NCBI RefSeq assembly: GCF_014202905.1
Contig: NZ_JACHHY010000007.1
Span: 81,018-145,017, forward strand
Source of the DNA: Chitinivorax tropicus
GTDB taxonomy: Bacteria; Pseudomonadota; Gammaproteobacteria; Burkholderiales; SCOH01
DNA length: 64,000 nucleotides
Reading direction: 5' to 3'
The position numbers were made by a program, and so were the translations under genes. Position 1 is the stretch's first letter. Every line of letters begins with the position of its first letter. Of the stretch, positions 17,452 to 26,922 are shown piece after piece. Below the pieces are notes generated by a model. The model did not search any database. It had not been told where the DNA came from and saw nothing but the letters and a program-made list of their open reading frames with translations.

Positions 17452-18606
17452 ATGCATAGGCAAGATTTGCACAACGCATTGAAGATGCTTGAAGAACAGG
17501 GTCTGCGGCGGCGGCGGCGCACGCTGGAGTCCCCCCAGGGTGCCCACGTGTTGGTGGATGGCAAGCCATATATCGCCTTTGCCAGCAACGATTATCTGGG
17601 TTTGGCCGGGCACCAGGAGCTGATCGAGGCTACCCAGAAAGCGGTGCTGGAATGGGGGGTCGGCGGGGGCGCCTCGCACTTGGTATCGGGCCATTTCGGC
17701 GCACATGAGCGGCTGGAGGCGGCGCTGGCTGGGTTCGTGGGGCAAGAGGATGCCTTGTTGTTCAGTAATGGCTATATGGCGAATCTGGGTGTGGTGACGG
17801 CGCTGGTGGGGCGTGGCGACGCCATTTTCGCAGACAAGCTCAACCATGCTTCGCTGAATGATGCCTGTGTGTTGTCCCGTGCGGAGTTCCGTCGTTTTCC
17901 GCATAACGATATGGATGCGCTGGCCCGCCAGCTGGAAACCACGCCCGCCAAGACCAAGCTGATCGTGGCAGATGCTGTGTACAGCATGGATGGTGATGTG
18001 GCACCGATCCATGAGCTGGTGGCGTTGGCGGATCGATACGATGCGTGGCTGCTGCTGGATGATGCCCATGGTTTTGGCGTGTTGGGCCCGCATGGCAGGG
18101 GGACGTTGCTGGCATTTGAGGTGTCCAGCCCGCGTGTCATTTATATGGCGACGCTGGGTAAGGCTGCCGGGGTATCGGGGGCGTTCGTGGCGGGGAGTGC
18201 CGAGTTGATCGAGTGGCTGGTGCAACGCGCCCGGACATATATCTACACCACTTCTCAGCCTCCCATGCTGGCGGCAACGTTGCTGAAAAGCCTGGAGCTG
18301 ATCGAGCGAGATGATTGGCGGCGTGAGCGTCTGCAAGCCTCGATCAGCCAGCTGAAAGCCGGGCTGGCTGGGTTGAAATGGCGGTTGCTGCCGTCTGAAA
18401 CGGCTATCCAGCCGCTGATCATCGGTGACAATGGCGATGCCTTGCGCGTGACCGAGGGCTTACGTGATCTGGGCTTGTGGGTGCCGGCCATCCGACCGCC
18501 GACCGTGGCGCCGGGCACGGCGCGATTACGGATTTCGGTGTCTGCAGCGCATGTGCCGGACGACATCGATAAGTTGTGTGTTGCGTTGCAGCAACTTGCG
18601 CGATAA
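17452..18606 (+). CDS. bioF: 8-amino-7-oxononanoate synthase
   Basis: This 384-residue PLP enzyme condenses pimeloyl-ACP with alanine. ASNDYLGLAGH, SHLVSGHFGAHERLE, the Asp motif LLDDAHGFGVLGPHG and the PLP-lysine motif TLGKAAGVSGAF are present. ATG 17452 begins MHRQDLHNAL, matching the family; the frame back to 17329 has no ribosome site and is probably untranslated. It follows bioB and precedes an unknown exported protein and bioH. Confidence 0.95.
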   Translation: MHRQDLHNALKMLEEQGLRRRRRTLESPQGAHVLVDGKPYIAFASNDYLGLAGHQELIEATQKAVLEWGVGGGASHLVSGHFGAHERLEAALAGFVGQEDALLFSNGYMANLGVVTALVGRGDAIFADKLNHASLNDACVLSRAEFRRFPHNDMDALARQLETTPAKTKLIVADAVYSMDGDVAPIHELVALADRYDAWLLLDDAHGFGVLGPHGRGTLLAFEVSSPRVIYMATLGKAAGVSGAFVAGSAELIEWLVQRARTYIYTTSQPPMLAATLLKSLELIERDDWRRERLQASISQLKAGLAGLKWRLLPSETAIQPLIIGDNGDALRVTEGLRDLGLWVPAIRPPTVAPGTARLRISVSAAHVPDDIDKLCVALQQLAR

Positions 18607-18628
18607 TGAAGTTTTTCAGTGTATTGGA

Positions 18629-19150
18629 ATGCCCCACATGTTCAAACTACTCGGAAAAATCTTCATGTTTGCTCCCCTGTTGCTGAGCGGGGCACAGGCG
18701 GCTGATTACCCAGCCACTCCTGTCGCGGTGGTAGAGGCTTATATCAAGGCGGATTCGGCTGGTGCGGCCATGAATGCCGCGACTTGGTCATCGGTACAAC
18801 AATATACGCAATGGCCTGCCAAACACAGCTGGGATGGCTGCCTGGTGGTGAAAAAGCACCAGATAGCGCCAGGTAAAGAGGCGGATGGTAAAGCCACTGT
18901 GGTGGTCAATTATGATGTGCTGGGCGAATTCGACGGTGTGCGGGTGGCGATGTCCCCCCGCCAGGACCAATTGACCCTGGAGCTGGCGAAGCAGGGCAAT
19001 CAATGGAAGATCATGGGCGCACCCGCCAAGCCCAGGCTGACCACGATGGCGACCTTGCCTTTGTTGCAGGAGCAGTTGGAGCAGGCCAAGGGGTTGGGTG
19101 ACCCATCGGTCGTTCAGCAGATCGAAGAGAGCATCCGCGCCCTGAAATAA
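18629..19150 (+). CDS. Unknown exported protein inside the biotin cluster
   Basis: The 173-residue protein has a signal peptide (about MFKLLGKIFMFAPLLLSGAQA), so it is periplasmic. The mature part begins DYPATPVAVVEAYIKAD, contains the helix-strand pattern seen in NTF2/DUF-type small domains, and ends with a helix-rich tail (LLQEQLEQAKGLGD). I do not recognise the family. It sits between bioF (22 bp upstream) and bioH (40 bp downstream) on the same strand and is probably co-transcribed, yet all known biotin steps are cytoplasmic. ATG 18638 is an equally good start. Confidence 0.7.
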   Translation: MPHMFKLLGKIFMFAPLLLSGAQAADYPATPVAVVEAYIKADSAGAAMNAATWSSVQQYTQWPAKHSWDGCLVVKKHQIAPGKEADGKATVVVNYDVLGEFDGVRVAMSPRQDQLTLELAKQGNQWKIMGAPAKPRLTTMATLPLLQEQLEQAKGLGDPSVVQQIEESIRALK

Positions 19151-19190
19151 TCACCGCCCGAGATGGGCGTCTGAATCGAGTTCAATCATC

Positions 19191-19952
19191 GTGTCGTTGC
19201 ATGTGGAAGTGCTGGGCCGTGGGCCCAATCTGGTGATGCTGCATGGCTGGGCCATGCACGGAGGGATCTGGCATGGTATTGCCGAGCGCCTGGCCGAGCA
19301 TTTTTGCGTTCATCTGGTCGATCTGCCGGGGCACGGCCATAGCGTGGCTGTCGAGCCGTTTGGATTGAAAGCCATTGCGGATCGCATTGCTGCTGAATTC
19401 CCCTGGCCGGTGCATGTATTGGGCTGGTCGCTGGGCGGGGCGGTGGCGTTGCGCTGGGCGTTGGATCAGCCACACGCCATCAACAAACTGGTGTTGGTTG
19501 CCAGCTCGCCTTGCTTTGCACAGCGCCCGGATTGGCCTGCAGCGATGAAGCATGAAGTGCTCGCTGGGTTTGCGGGCCATCTGCAGACTGATTATGAGGG
19601 CACGCTGAAGCGCTTTCTGGCGTTGCAGGCCATGGGAGGGCAAGCGACGCGGGAGGTGTTGCGCACCCTGCAAGAGAAGCTTTTCGAGCGGGGGCGGCCA
19701 GATGGCATGGTGCTGGGCAAGGGGCTTGATCTGCTGCGAGATGTGGATATCCGCCACGAGCTGGTTCACCTCGATCAGCCGACGCTGCTCATCTACGGCG
19801 AGCGGGACGGACTGACCCCCGCCCCGGTTGGCCGTTGGCTGGCAGATCACCTGCCCGATGCCGAGCTGTGGATGTTGAAGGACGGTGCACATGCGCCGTT
19901 CGTGTCGCACCCTGACCATTTCGTGGCGCGGGTGGTGCAGTTCCTTTCGTGA
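19191..19952 (+). CDS. bioH: Pimeloyl-[ACP] methyl ester esterase
   Basis: This 253-residue alpha/beta hydrolase has nucleophile Ser 80 in GWSLGG, an Asp in YGERDGLTP and a His in KDGAHAPF, forming the triad, plus the oxyanion motif HGWAMHGGIW. BioH removes the methyl group from pimeloyl-ACP methyl ester, ending the BioC-dependent route to the pimeloyl chain. The start is GTG 19191, without a strong ribosome site. The bioC gene follows by 86 bp, so both halves of the methyl-blocking pathway are together. Confidence 0.94.
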   Translation: MSLHVEVLGRGPNLVMLHGWAMHGGIWHGIAERLAEHFCVHLVDLPGHGHSVAVEPFGLKAIADRIAAEFPWPVHVLGWSLGGAVALRWALDQPHAINKLVLVASSPCFAQRPDWPAAMKHEVLAGFAGHLQTDYEGTLKRFLALQAMGGQATREVLRTLQEKLFERGRPDGMVLGKGLDLLRDVDIRHELVHLDQPTLLIYGERDGLTPAPVGRWLADHLPDAELWMLKDGAHAPFVSHPDHFVARVVQFLS

Positions 19953-20038
19953 AGGCGGCCAGGCGCAGCCTGACGTAAACAATTGGCCGAGGCTTGTGCG
20001 CAACAGGCTCGGTGTGGTTTTCCTGGTGTGTAGACAGC

Positions 20039-20938
20039 ATGGCTGAAGATTTTTATACCGACAAACGTCAAGTCCGTCGTTCATTCGAGCGAGCGGCGCA
20101 CTCTTACGATGCTGCAGCCGTGCTGCAACGCGAAGTGAGCGACCGCATGCAAGCGCGTCTGGGCTATATCAAACATGCCCCGGCCACTGTGCTCGATGTC
20201 GGGGCGGGCACCGGGTATGGTGCGCGGCAGTTGCGCACCCAATACCCAGCTGCACGAGTCATCGAGCTGGACTTGGCCTTGGCCATGCTGCAGTTCGGTG
20301 AGCCGGAGAAAGCCTGGTGGAAGAAACATCTGCCATTTGCCAGATCCCCCAGCCGTGCACCGCAAGTGTGTGCCGATGCGGAGGCGATTCCGCTGGCTGA
20401 TGGTAGCGTGGACATGGTCTGGTCGAATCTGACCTTGCAATGGTGCAACGCCCCGGATCGAGCCTTTGCCGACATCCACCGTGTGCTGCGTCCGGACGGG
20501 TTGTTGATGTTCTCGACCCTCGGCCCTGACACCTTGAAAGAGCTGCGGCAGGCTTTTGCCGGTATCGACGGCCACACCCACGTCAACCGCTTCATCGACA
20601 TGCACGACCTGGGCGATGCCCTGGTGCGGGCCGGGTTTGCCGAGCCGGTGATGGACATGGAAATCATCACCATGACCTATGATTCGGTAAAGGCCGTGAT
20701 GCAAGACCTGAAAGGCATTGGCGCGCACAACGTCACCCAGGGCCGCCAGATGGGGCTGATGGGCAAGCGTAAATGGCAACAGGTGTTGGATCGTTACGAA
20801 AAATTGCGCCGCGATGGCCGCTTGCCAGCCACCTACGAGGTGGTATACGGCCATGCCTGGCGTGCGGCTGACAAACCTTCACGATTGTTGGCAGATGGTC
20901 GGCAGGTGATCGAGTTCCGACCAAGACCGGGGAAATGA
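20039..20938 (+). CDS. bioC: Malonyl-[ACP] O-methyltransferase
   Basis: This 299-residue SAM-dependent methyltransferase has the SAM-binding motif VLDVGAGTGYGARQL, and WSNLTLQWC and LMFSTLGPDTLKELR are BioC signatures. It methylates malonyl-ACP so that fatty-acid synthase can build the pimeloyl moiety; BioH later removes the methyl. ATG 20039 (MAEDFYTDKRQVRRSFERAA) gives the family N-terminus. The bioD ATG overlaps its stop codon by four bases. Confidence 0.95.
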   Translation: MAEDFYTDKRQVRRSFERAAHSYDAAAVLQREVSDRMQARLGYIKHAPATVLDVGAGTGYGARQLRTQYPAARVIELDLALAMLQFGEPEKAWWKKHLPFARSPSRAPQVCADAEAIPLADGSVDMVWSNLTLQWCNAPDRAFADIHRVLRPDGLLMFSTLGPDTLKELRQAFAGIDGHTHVNRFIDMHDLGDALVRAGFAEPVMDMEIITMTYDSVKAVMQDLKGIGAHNVTQGRQMGLMGKRKWQQVLDRYEKLRRDGRLPATYEVVYGHAWRAADKPSRLLADGRQVIEFRPRPGK

Positions 20939-21621
20939 ACATGGCCAGTGGCTTCTTCATCACAGGCACCGATACCGAGGTCGGCAAGACCTTTGTCACC
21001 GCCTTATTGCTGCGTGAGTTGAATCGGCGGGGGCAGACGGCCCTGGGGATGAAGCCGATTGCCTCTGGCTGCGTGCAAGGCGAAGCCGGCCTGACCAACG
21101 ATGATGTCGAAGTGCTGTTGGCGGCAGGCCACCACCCAGTGCCACGCAGGGTACTCAATCCTTATGCATTCGAACCGCCCGTATCGCCCCATATCGCGGC
21201 GGCCAATGCAGGGACCAACATTTCGTTCGAGGTGTTGAAGACCGCCTATGACGAGCTGGCAGGGCAAGCTGACACGGTGCTGGTCGAAGGCGCTGGGGGC
21301 TGGCTGGCACCGATTTCCGATGTGGTGGACATGGCCGATCTGGCCGCTTTTCTCGATGTGCCGGTGGTGCTGGTGGTCGGCATGCGGCTAGGTTGCCTCA
21401 ACCATGCCTTGTTGACTGCTCGCGCCATCCAGGCCAGCGATTGTAGATTTGCCGGCTGGGTTGCCAACCGGGTCACCCCCGAAATGCTCGAATTCGATGC
21501 CAACCTTGCCACTTTGGAGCGTCGTATCGGCGCACCCTTGCTTGGGGTGGTGCCCTATGCCCCGACTGGCACTCTACCCATGCTGGGCCGGGCCAATTTA
21601 CACCCCTTGCTGGCCGTATGA
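20935..21621 (+). CDS. bioD: Dethiobiotin synthetase
   Basis: This 228-residue ATP-dependent enzyme closes the ureido ring of dethiobiotin. The P-loop GTDTEVGKT is at residues 11-19, followed by KPIASGC, EGAGGWLAPI and WVANRV motifs of the family. Translation is coupled to bioC through an ATGA overlap. bioA, the step before it, is not in the window. It ends the bio cluster. Confidence 0.96.
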   Translation: MNMASGFFITGTDTEVGKTFVTALLLRELNRRGQTALGMKPIASGCVQGEAGLTNDDVEVLLAAGHHPVPRRVLNPYAFEPPVSPHIAAANAGTNISFEVLKTAYDELAGQADTVLVEGAGGWLAPISDVVDMADLAAFLDVPVVLVVGMRLGCLNHALLTARAIQASDCRFAGWVANRVTPEMLEFDANLATLERRIGAPLLGVVPYAPTGTLPMLGRANLHPLLAV

Positions 21622-22247
21622 TGGCTGGGCGATGAGCCATCGCACCCCAACAATCGCGCCGTTCATACCATCCATTCCGCTTTTTTTCCGCTTTTCGCCC
21701 CTGAAAGCCAGGATGCTGGCCAGAACACGTCCAATGGCACCTGTCCGTGGCGCTCGACCCAACTGATGTAGGTGTATAAACAGATACTTATCTGCTTGCT
21801 GCGATGCACATTCCTTTGGCTGCAGTCTGTGATCGAGACATTGTTTTTTTTCGTACCGAATCGTCACGCAGATATCCGGAGCTTTGAATAGTGTGAGTAT
21901 CCTGGCGGGCTAACGGGAGGTGGCGGCATCGCAGATGTACGCCATCTGTTAATTCTGATAATGCGTAAATGATTGTTTAATAAAGAAGAAATGTTGCATT
22001 GCACAAGCATTGCCGTGCTTGTTTTCCCATAGGTCGTTTGTTAGTATCTTCCGCAATATGCCGCGTCAGTGCTTGCATCGGGTCGTATTCACATGCTGGC
22101 GGGCATCTGACCCGTTTGACACGCTGGCAGCATCGGTAATCTCAGCCGGGTTGTTTTGAAGCAAGTGCCGTAGGGCTCGTTGCATCAAGATTTTCCCGGC
22201 CCTGCGGTCTGTACCCAAGACTTGAATAATAAAGTAACGGGGAGACC
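21622..22247. other. Gene-free interval between bioD and coxB
   Basis: This is 626 bp without a supported gene on either strand. The left part is coding-like in composition only by overlap with shadows; the right part is AT-richer around 21950-22050. A weak hairpin (CAAGCA with TGCTTG, 22003-22020) is visible. It should hold the cox promoter; a GGGGAG ribosome site precedes coxB. Confidence 0.5.
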
Positions 22248-23387
22248 ATGAGACGCAAGCTGACGCGCATCACAGCCGCTGCGCAGGCGGGGGCTATCGC
22301 CCTTATCTCGCAGACCTGTCTGGCCGATTACCAGACCACCATGCAAAGCCCTGCCAATGAGTTGGCTGGCAAGGTGATCAGTATCCACGAACTCATGTTG
22401 TACATCTGCGGCGCGATTTTCGTCGCAGTGTTCGGTGTGATGTTCTATTCCATCTTCAAACACCGTAAAAGTGTTGGTCATCAGGCGGCCAACTTTCACG
22501 AGAATGCGACGGTCGAGGTCATCTGGACAGTCATACCATTCTTCATCCTGATCCTGATGGCCTTGCCCGCCACCAAGGTGGTGCTGGCTCAGAAAGATAC
22601 ACGTAGTGAAGACCTGACCATCAAGGTCACTGGCTATCAGTGGAAGTGGGGTTATGACTACCTGCAAGATGGCGTGCAGTTCTACGCCAATCTGGCCACC
22701 CCGCGCGACCAGATCGACGACTATCAGGGCGCGTCAGCCAGCAAAGGCGAGCACTACCTGCTGGAGGTCGATAACAATCTGGTGGTGCCGGTGGGTAAGA
22801 AGATCCGCCTGTTGCTGACGGCCAATGATGTGATCCACTCCTGGTGGGTGCCTGCGTTTGCGGTCAAGCAGGATGCGATTCCGGGGCTGATCCGTGATAC
22901 CTGGTTCAAAGTGGATCAGCCTGGCATCTACCGTGGCCAGTGTGCCGAGCTGTGTGGTAAGGATCACGGATTCATGCCGATCGTGGTGGAGGCCAAGACC
23001 CAAGCCGACTACGACAAATGGCTGGATGAAAAGAAGAAGGAAATCCTTGCCAAGCAGGATGATCCCAACAAGGTGTGGAAGCTGGATGAGATGGTGGCGC
23101 GAGGTGAAAAGGTGTATGCCGCCAACTGTGTGGCCTGTCACCAGGCCAATGGTATGGGCGTGCCGGGCAGCTTCCCTGCCATTGCCGGCTCGAAAATCGC
23201 CACCGGCCCCACGGATGGCCATATCGGTATCGTGCTGAGTGGCAAGGGTGCCATGCCCACCTGGAAACATCTGTCCGATACCGAGATCGCGGCAGTGATC
23301 ACCTATCAGCGCAATGCGTTCGGCAACAACAAGGGCGATATCGTCCAGCCGACTGATATCAAAGCCGCACGGCAAAAAGGAGCGTAA
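22248..23387 (+). CDS. coxB: Cytochrome c oxidase subunit II with fused cytochrome c
   Basis: This 379-residue subunit has a signal-like start, two membrane helices (about 46-70 and 90-110), then a periplasmic cupredoxin domain with the CuA site: His in HSWWVPAF and CAELCGKDHGFM. A C-terminal class-I cytochrome c domain carries CVACH and a distal Met in GAMPTW. Electrons pass from soluble cytochrome c through the fused heme and CuA to subunit I. This is the caa3-like layout of several betaproteobacteria. It is first in the operon, directly abutting coxA. Confidence 0.97.
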   Translation: MRRKLTRITAAAQAGAIALISQTCLADYQTTMQSPANELAGKVISIHELMLYICGAIFVAVFGVMFYSIFKHRKSVGHQAANFHENATVEVIWTVIPFFILILMALPATKVVLAQKDTRSEDLTIKVTGYQWKWGYDYLQDGVQFYANLATPRDQIDDYQGASASKGEHYLLEVDNNLVVPVGKKIRLLLTANDVIHSWWVPAFAVKQDAIPGLIRDTWFKVDQPGIYRGQCAELCGKDHGFMPIVVEAKTQADYDKWLDEKKKEILAKQDDPNKVWKLDEMVARGEKVYAANCVACHQANGMGVPGSFPAIAGSKIATGPTDGHIGIVLSGKGAMPTWKHLSDTEIAAVITYQRNAFGNNKGDIVQPTDIKAARQKGA

Positions 23388-25049
23388 ATGAATACGGCAA
23401 CCAAAACCGTTGATATGCCCTTGGACAAGCCGGGGCACGGACATGAGCATGCACACGACCATGCCCATGACCACCCCACTGGCCTGTCACGCTGGCTGAC
23501 TGCCACCAATCACAAGGATATCGGCACGCTATATCTGTGGTTCAGCTTTGTGATGTTCATGGTGGGCGGCGTGATGGCTTTGATGATTCGCCTGGAGCTG
23601 TTCAAGCCGGGTATGCAGTTCATCAACCCGGAGCTGTTCAACCAGTTCACCACCTTGCATGGTTTGATCATGGTGTTCGGCGCTATCATGCCTGCCTTCA
23701 CCGGCTTGGCCAACTGGATGTTGCCGCTGATGTTGGGCGCACCAGATATGGCGTTCGCGCGGATGAACAACTGGTCGTTCTGGCTGCTGCCCCCTGCTGG
23801 CTTGTTGCTGATGATCAGTTTCGCGGTGCCAGGGGGGGCGGCTGCGGCGGGTTGGACGCTGTATGCGCCGCTCTCCACGCAGATGGGCATGGGGATGGAT
23901 CTGACCATCTTTGCCGTCCACATCATGGGCATGAGCTCGATCATGGGCTCCATCAACATCATCGTTACCATTCTCAACATGCGTGCGCCCGGCATGACTT
24001 TGATGAAGATGCCGATGTTCGCCTGGACGACGTTGATCACCGCTTACCTGCTGATTGCGGTGGTGCCGGTGCTGGCTGGTGCAGTGACCATGCTGTTGAC
24101 CGATCGCCATTTCGGCACCTCGTTCTTCAACCCCGCAGGCGGTGGTGATCCGGTGATGTATCAGCACATCTTCTGGTTCTTCGGCCACCCTGAGGTGTAC
24201 ATCATGGCGCTGCCAGCGTTTGGTGTGGTCAGCCAGGTGATCCCGACCTTTTCGCGTAAGCCGCTGTTTGGCTATCACTCGATGGTGTATGCGACATCAT
24301 CGATCGCCATCCTGTCATTCATCGTGTGGGCGCACCACATGTTCGCAACTGGCATGCCGGCGGTCGGACAGCTGTTTTTCATGTATGCCACCATGCTGAT
24401 CGCGGTGCCGACCGGTGTGAAAGTGTTCAACTGGATCGCCACCATGTGGAAAGGCGCGATGTCGTTCGAGACCCCGATGCTGTTTGCCATCGGCTTTGTC
24501 TGCCTGTTCACCCTGGGAGGGCTGTCTGGCCTGATGTTGTCGATTGCCGCCGTGGATATCCAATATCAGGACACCTATTTCGTGGTGGCGCATTTCCACT
24601 ATGTATTGGTGGCTGGCGCCCTGTTCAGCCTGTTCGCGGCTTACTACTACTGGTCACCGAAATGGACTGGTCATATGTACCACGAAGGCCGTGGCAAGTT
24701 GCACTTCTGGTGGTCGATGATCGCCTTCAATGTCACCTTCTTCCCCATGCACTTCCTGGGCTTGGCGGGTATGCCCCGGCGTATTCCAGACTATGCGACC
24801 CAGTTTGCCGGGTTCAACGAGATCGCCTCGATGGGGGCGCTGGCCTTCGGTCTGGCACAGGTCTACTTCATGTTCTGCGTGGTGCTGCCCCAGATCAGGG
24901 GCGGGGCAGGCAAGGCACCACAGAAACCGTGGGATGGGGTGAACACCTTGGAGTGGGAAGTCCCTTCGCCAGCGCCATTCCACACCTGGGAAACCCCGCC
25001 ATCCGAGGCATTGGTTGATCGGCTGAGCGCAGCCCAGAAGCTGCACTGA
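23388..25049 (+). CDS. coxA: Cytochrome c oxidase subunit I
   Basis: The 553-residue catalytic subunit has about twelve membrane helices and carries heme a, heme a3 and CuB. The His-Tyr cross-link motif GHPEVYI, the CuB histidines in WAHHMFATGMP and the heme-ligand region HFHYVLVAGALFS are present. An N-terminal His-rich stretch (HGHEHAHDHAHDH) precedes the first helix. The ATG directly follows the coxB TAA, with an AAAGGAG site inside the coxB end. Confidence 0.98.
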   Translation: MNTATKTVDMPLDKPGHGHEHAHDHAHDHPTGLSRWLTATNHKDIGTLYLWFSFVMFMVGGVMALMIRLELFKPGMQFINPELFNQFTTLHGLIMVFGAIMPAFTGLANWMLPLMLGAPDMAFARMNNWSFWLLPPAGLLLMISFAVPGGAAAAGWTLYAPLSTQMGMGMDLTIFAVHIMGMSSIMGSINIIVTILNMRAPGMTLMKMPMFAWTTLITAYLLIAVVPVLAGAVTMLLTDRHFGTSFFNPAGGGDPVMYQHIFWFFGHPEVYIMALPAFGVVSQVIPTFSRKPLFGYHSMVYATSSIAILSFIVWAHHMFATGMPAVGQLFFMYATMLIAVPTGVKVFNWIATMWKGAMSFETPMLFAIGFVCLFTLGGLSGLMLSIAAVDIQYQDTYFVVAHFHYVLVAGALFSLFAAYYYWSPKWTGHMYHEGRGKLHFWWSMIAFNVTFFPMHFLGLAGMPRRIPDYATQFAGFNEIASMGALAFGLAQVYFMFCVVLPQIRGGAGKAPQKPWDGVNTLEWEVPSPAPFHTWETPPSEALVDRLSAAQKLH

Positions 25050-25098
25050 GTGTGAGGACGGGGCCGGATAGCTGACCGGCCCTGTAGAAGGAGTCAAC

Positions 25099-25194
25099 AT
25101 GAGCAAAAACCTGAGAACGGCATTGATCCTGGCCTCTTGTGCATTGGTGTTCTTTGCCGGGTTCATTGTCAAGCAGTGGTTGCTGAGCCAATGA
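25099..25194 (+). CDS. 31-residue cytochrome oxidase small assembly peptide
   Basis: A 31-codon frame with a strong ribosome site (AAGGAG 7 bp before the ATG) encodes one hydrophobic helix: MSKNLRTALILASCALVFFA, then GFIVKQWLLSQ. Its stop codon overlaps the ctaG ATG (ATGA), so it is translated with ctaG. A gene of this size and position recurs in betaproteobacterial cox clusters as a small assembly protein. Role is inferred from position. Confidence 0.75.
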   Translation: MSKNLRTALILASCALVFFAGFIVKQWLLSQ

Positions 25195-25724
25195 GCATGC
25201 TTGCCGATAATCGTCAGCTGTTCATCAAGCTGTCGATCATTGCCGCCATGATGTTTGGCTTTGGCTTTGCGCTGGTGCCGCTGTACAAGCAGATCTGTGA
25301 GGCAACCGGGGTCAATGACCTGTTGAAGGCAGATGCCGCGCCGGTCAACACCCAGGTCAACGCAGCCCGCTTGGTCACCATCGAATTCGATGCCAATCTG
25401 CGCAACGATCTGCCTTGGCGGTTCAAGCCCAAGCAGGTCAGCATGAAGGTGCACCCTGGCCAGTTGGTGCAGGTGGAATATGAGCTGGAAAACCTATCTG
25501 ATCGTGTGATCGTCGGGCAGGCCATTCCTAGCTATGGGCCCGCGCAGGCCGGGCCGCATTTCCGCAAGCTGGAGTGTTTCTGCTTCAAACAGCAGGCCAT
25601 CCAGCCGCGCGAGAAGCGCAGCATGCCGGTGGTGTTTTTGTTGGATCGGGCCCTACCGGACGAGCTGAATACCGTGACCTTGTCCTATACGTTCTTTGAG
25701 GTGGAAGGGGGCAAGCGCTCGTGA
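25191..25724 (+). CDS. ctaG: Cytochrome c oxidase assembly protein (Cox11 family)
   Basis: This 177-residue protein has a single N-terminal membrane helix and a periplasmic immunoglobulin-like domain with the copper motif KLECFCFKQQ (CxC). Cox11 delivers copper to CuB of subunit I. The signature VPLYKQICEATG is also present. Start ATG 25191 overlaps the stop of the small peptide gene, and its own stop overlaps the next gene, so the run is coupled. Confidence 0.95.
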   Translation: MSMLADNRQLFIKLSIIAAMMFGFGFALVPLYKQICEATGVNDLLKADAAPVNTQVNAARLVTIEFDANLRNDLPWRFKPKQVSMKVHPGQLVQVEYELENLSDRVIVGQAIPSYGPAQAGPHFRKLECFCFKQQAIQPREKRSMPVVFLLDRALPDELNTVTLSYTFFEVEGGKRS

Positions 25725-25930
25725 GCGCGTCGGGCATGGATGAACAACAACAACGTGGATTCCAGGCGGTCAAGGCGATCTTCTGGGCTTTTTTCGGGGT
25801 ACGTAAAGGCCGAGACCATGCGCAAGACATGGCGAAACTGACACCCAGGCAGATCATCCTGGCGGGCATCATCGGCGGCCTGATATTCGTGATGACGTTG
25901 GTGGTGGTGGTTCGACTGGTTACCAGCTGA
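25721..25930 (+). CDS. DUF2970 small membrane protein
   Basis: The 69-residue protein has one C-terminal membrane helix (IILAGIIGGLIFVMTLVVVV). Its FQAVKAIFWAFFGVRKGRDHAQD motif matches DUF2970 proteins found in cox clusters. Start is GTG 25721 in a four-base overlap with ctaG; ATG 25736 is possible. The role in oxidase assembly is unproven. Confidence 0.8.
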   Translation: MSASGMDEQQQRGFQAVKAIFWAFFGVRKGRDHAQDMAKLTPRQIILAGIIGGLIFVMTLVVVVRLVTS

Positions 25931-26028
25931 TTCAGACAACAAAATGGCAGGGCAGTAGGCAAGCGGTCGTCATGCGACACGGTTTTGTACGATGACCAAG
26001 CCAATAGAACAACGAAGGGGAGACACAC

Positions 26029-26883
26029 ATGAGCACACATGCAGAGCAACACTACTTTGTGCCGCAGCCGTCCAAATGGCCGCTGGTTGGTGCATTTGCC
26101 CTGTTTTTCCTGGGGTTGGGCGCGGCGCTGACCGTGAATGACGTACCGGCTGGCAAGGGCTGTCTGGCCGTGGGGTTTGCGATTTTGCTCTACATGTTGT
26201 TTGGCTGGTTTGGCGAAGTGATCCGCGAAAGCGAGGGTGGCAAATACAACAATCAGGTGGATCTTTCATTTCGCTGGAGCATGGGCTGGTTCATCTTCTC
26301 TGAGGTCATGTTCTTCGCTGCCTTTTTTGGTGCGTTGTATTACGCCCGTGTGTTCTCGGTACCTGATCTGGGCTCGTTGGATCAGAAGCTGCTATGGCCG
26401 GACTTCACTGCTGACTGGCCAGCCCAGGTGGCGCCAGCAGGTGTCGAGGCATATCGCCCGATGGGTGCTTGGGGGCTGCCCGCCATCAATACACTGATCC
26501 TGCTGACCTCTGGCGCGACGGTCACCTGGGCGCACTGGGGCTTGCTGAAAAACAAGCGCAGCCAGTTGGTGATGGGGCTGATGATGACGGTTGCACTGGG
26601 CATTTCATTCCTGAGCCTGCAGGTGTATGAATACGCCCACGCCATGCATGAGATGAATCTGACTCTGTCTTCTGGCATCTATGGTACGACTTTCTACATG
26701 CTGACCGGGTTTCACGGTGCACATGTCACGTTGGGCACCATCATGCTGGCCGTGGTGATGTTCCGATCCATGAAAGGGCATTTCAAGCCCGATCACCACT
26801 TCGCTTTTGAGGCGGTAGCGTGGTATTGGCACTTTGTCGATGTGGTGTGGTTGATTCTGTTCGTATTCGTCTACTGGCTGTGA
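26029..26883 (+). CDS. coxC: Cytochrome c oxidase subunit III
   Basis: This 284-residue protein has seven predicted membrane helices and conserved motifs FRWSMGWFIFSEVMFF, TGFHGAHVTLG and the C-terminal WYWHFVDVVWLILFVFVYW. Subunit III stabilises the catalytic core and binds lipid. GAAGGGG lies upstream of ATG 26029. The 98-bp gap after the DUF2970 gene shows no other gene. Confidence 0.96.
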   Translation: MSTHAEQHYFVPQPSKWPLVGAFALFFLGLGAALTVNDVPAGKGCLAVGFAILLYMLFGWFGEVIRESEGGKYNNQVDLSFRWSMGWFIFSEVMFFAAFFGALYYARVFSVPDLGSLDQKLLWPDFTADWPAQVAPAGVEAYRPMGAWGLPAINTLILLTSGATVTWAHWGLLKNKRSQLVMGLMMTVALGISFLSLQVYEYAHAMHEMNLTLSSGIYGTTFYMLTGFHGAHVTLGTIMLAVVMFRSMKGHFKPDHHFAFEAVAWYWHFVDVVWLILFVFVYWL

Positions 26884-26922
26884 GCGAAGCCTGATCGCGC
26901 GGCATGGCGCCACGCGATCAGT

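Noticed and set aside
21449..21766. A 105-codon frame running out of bioD
   Set aside because: It is an out-of-frame shadow of bioD continued into non-coding DNA.
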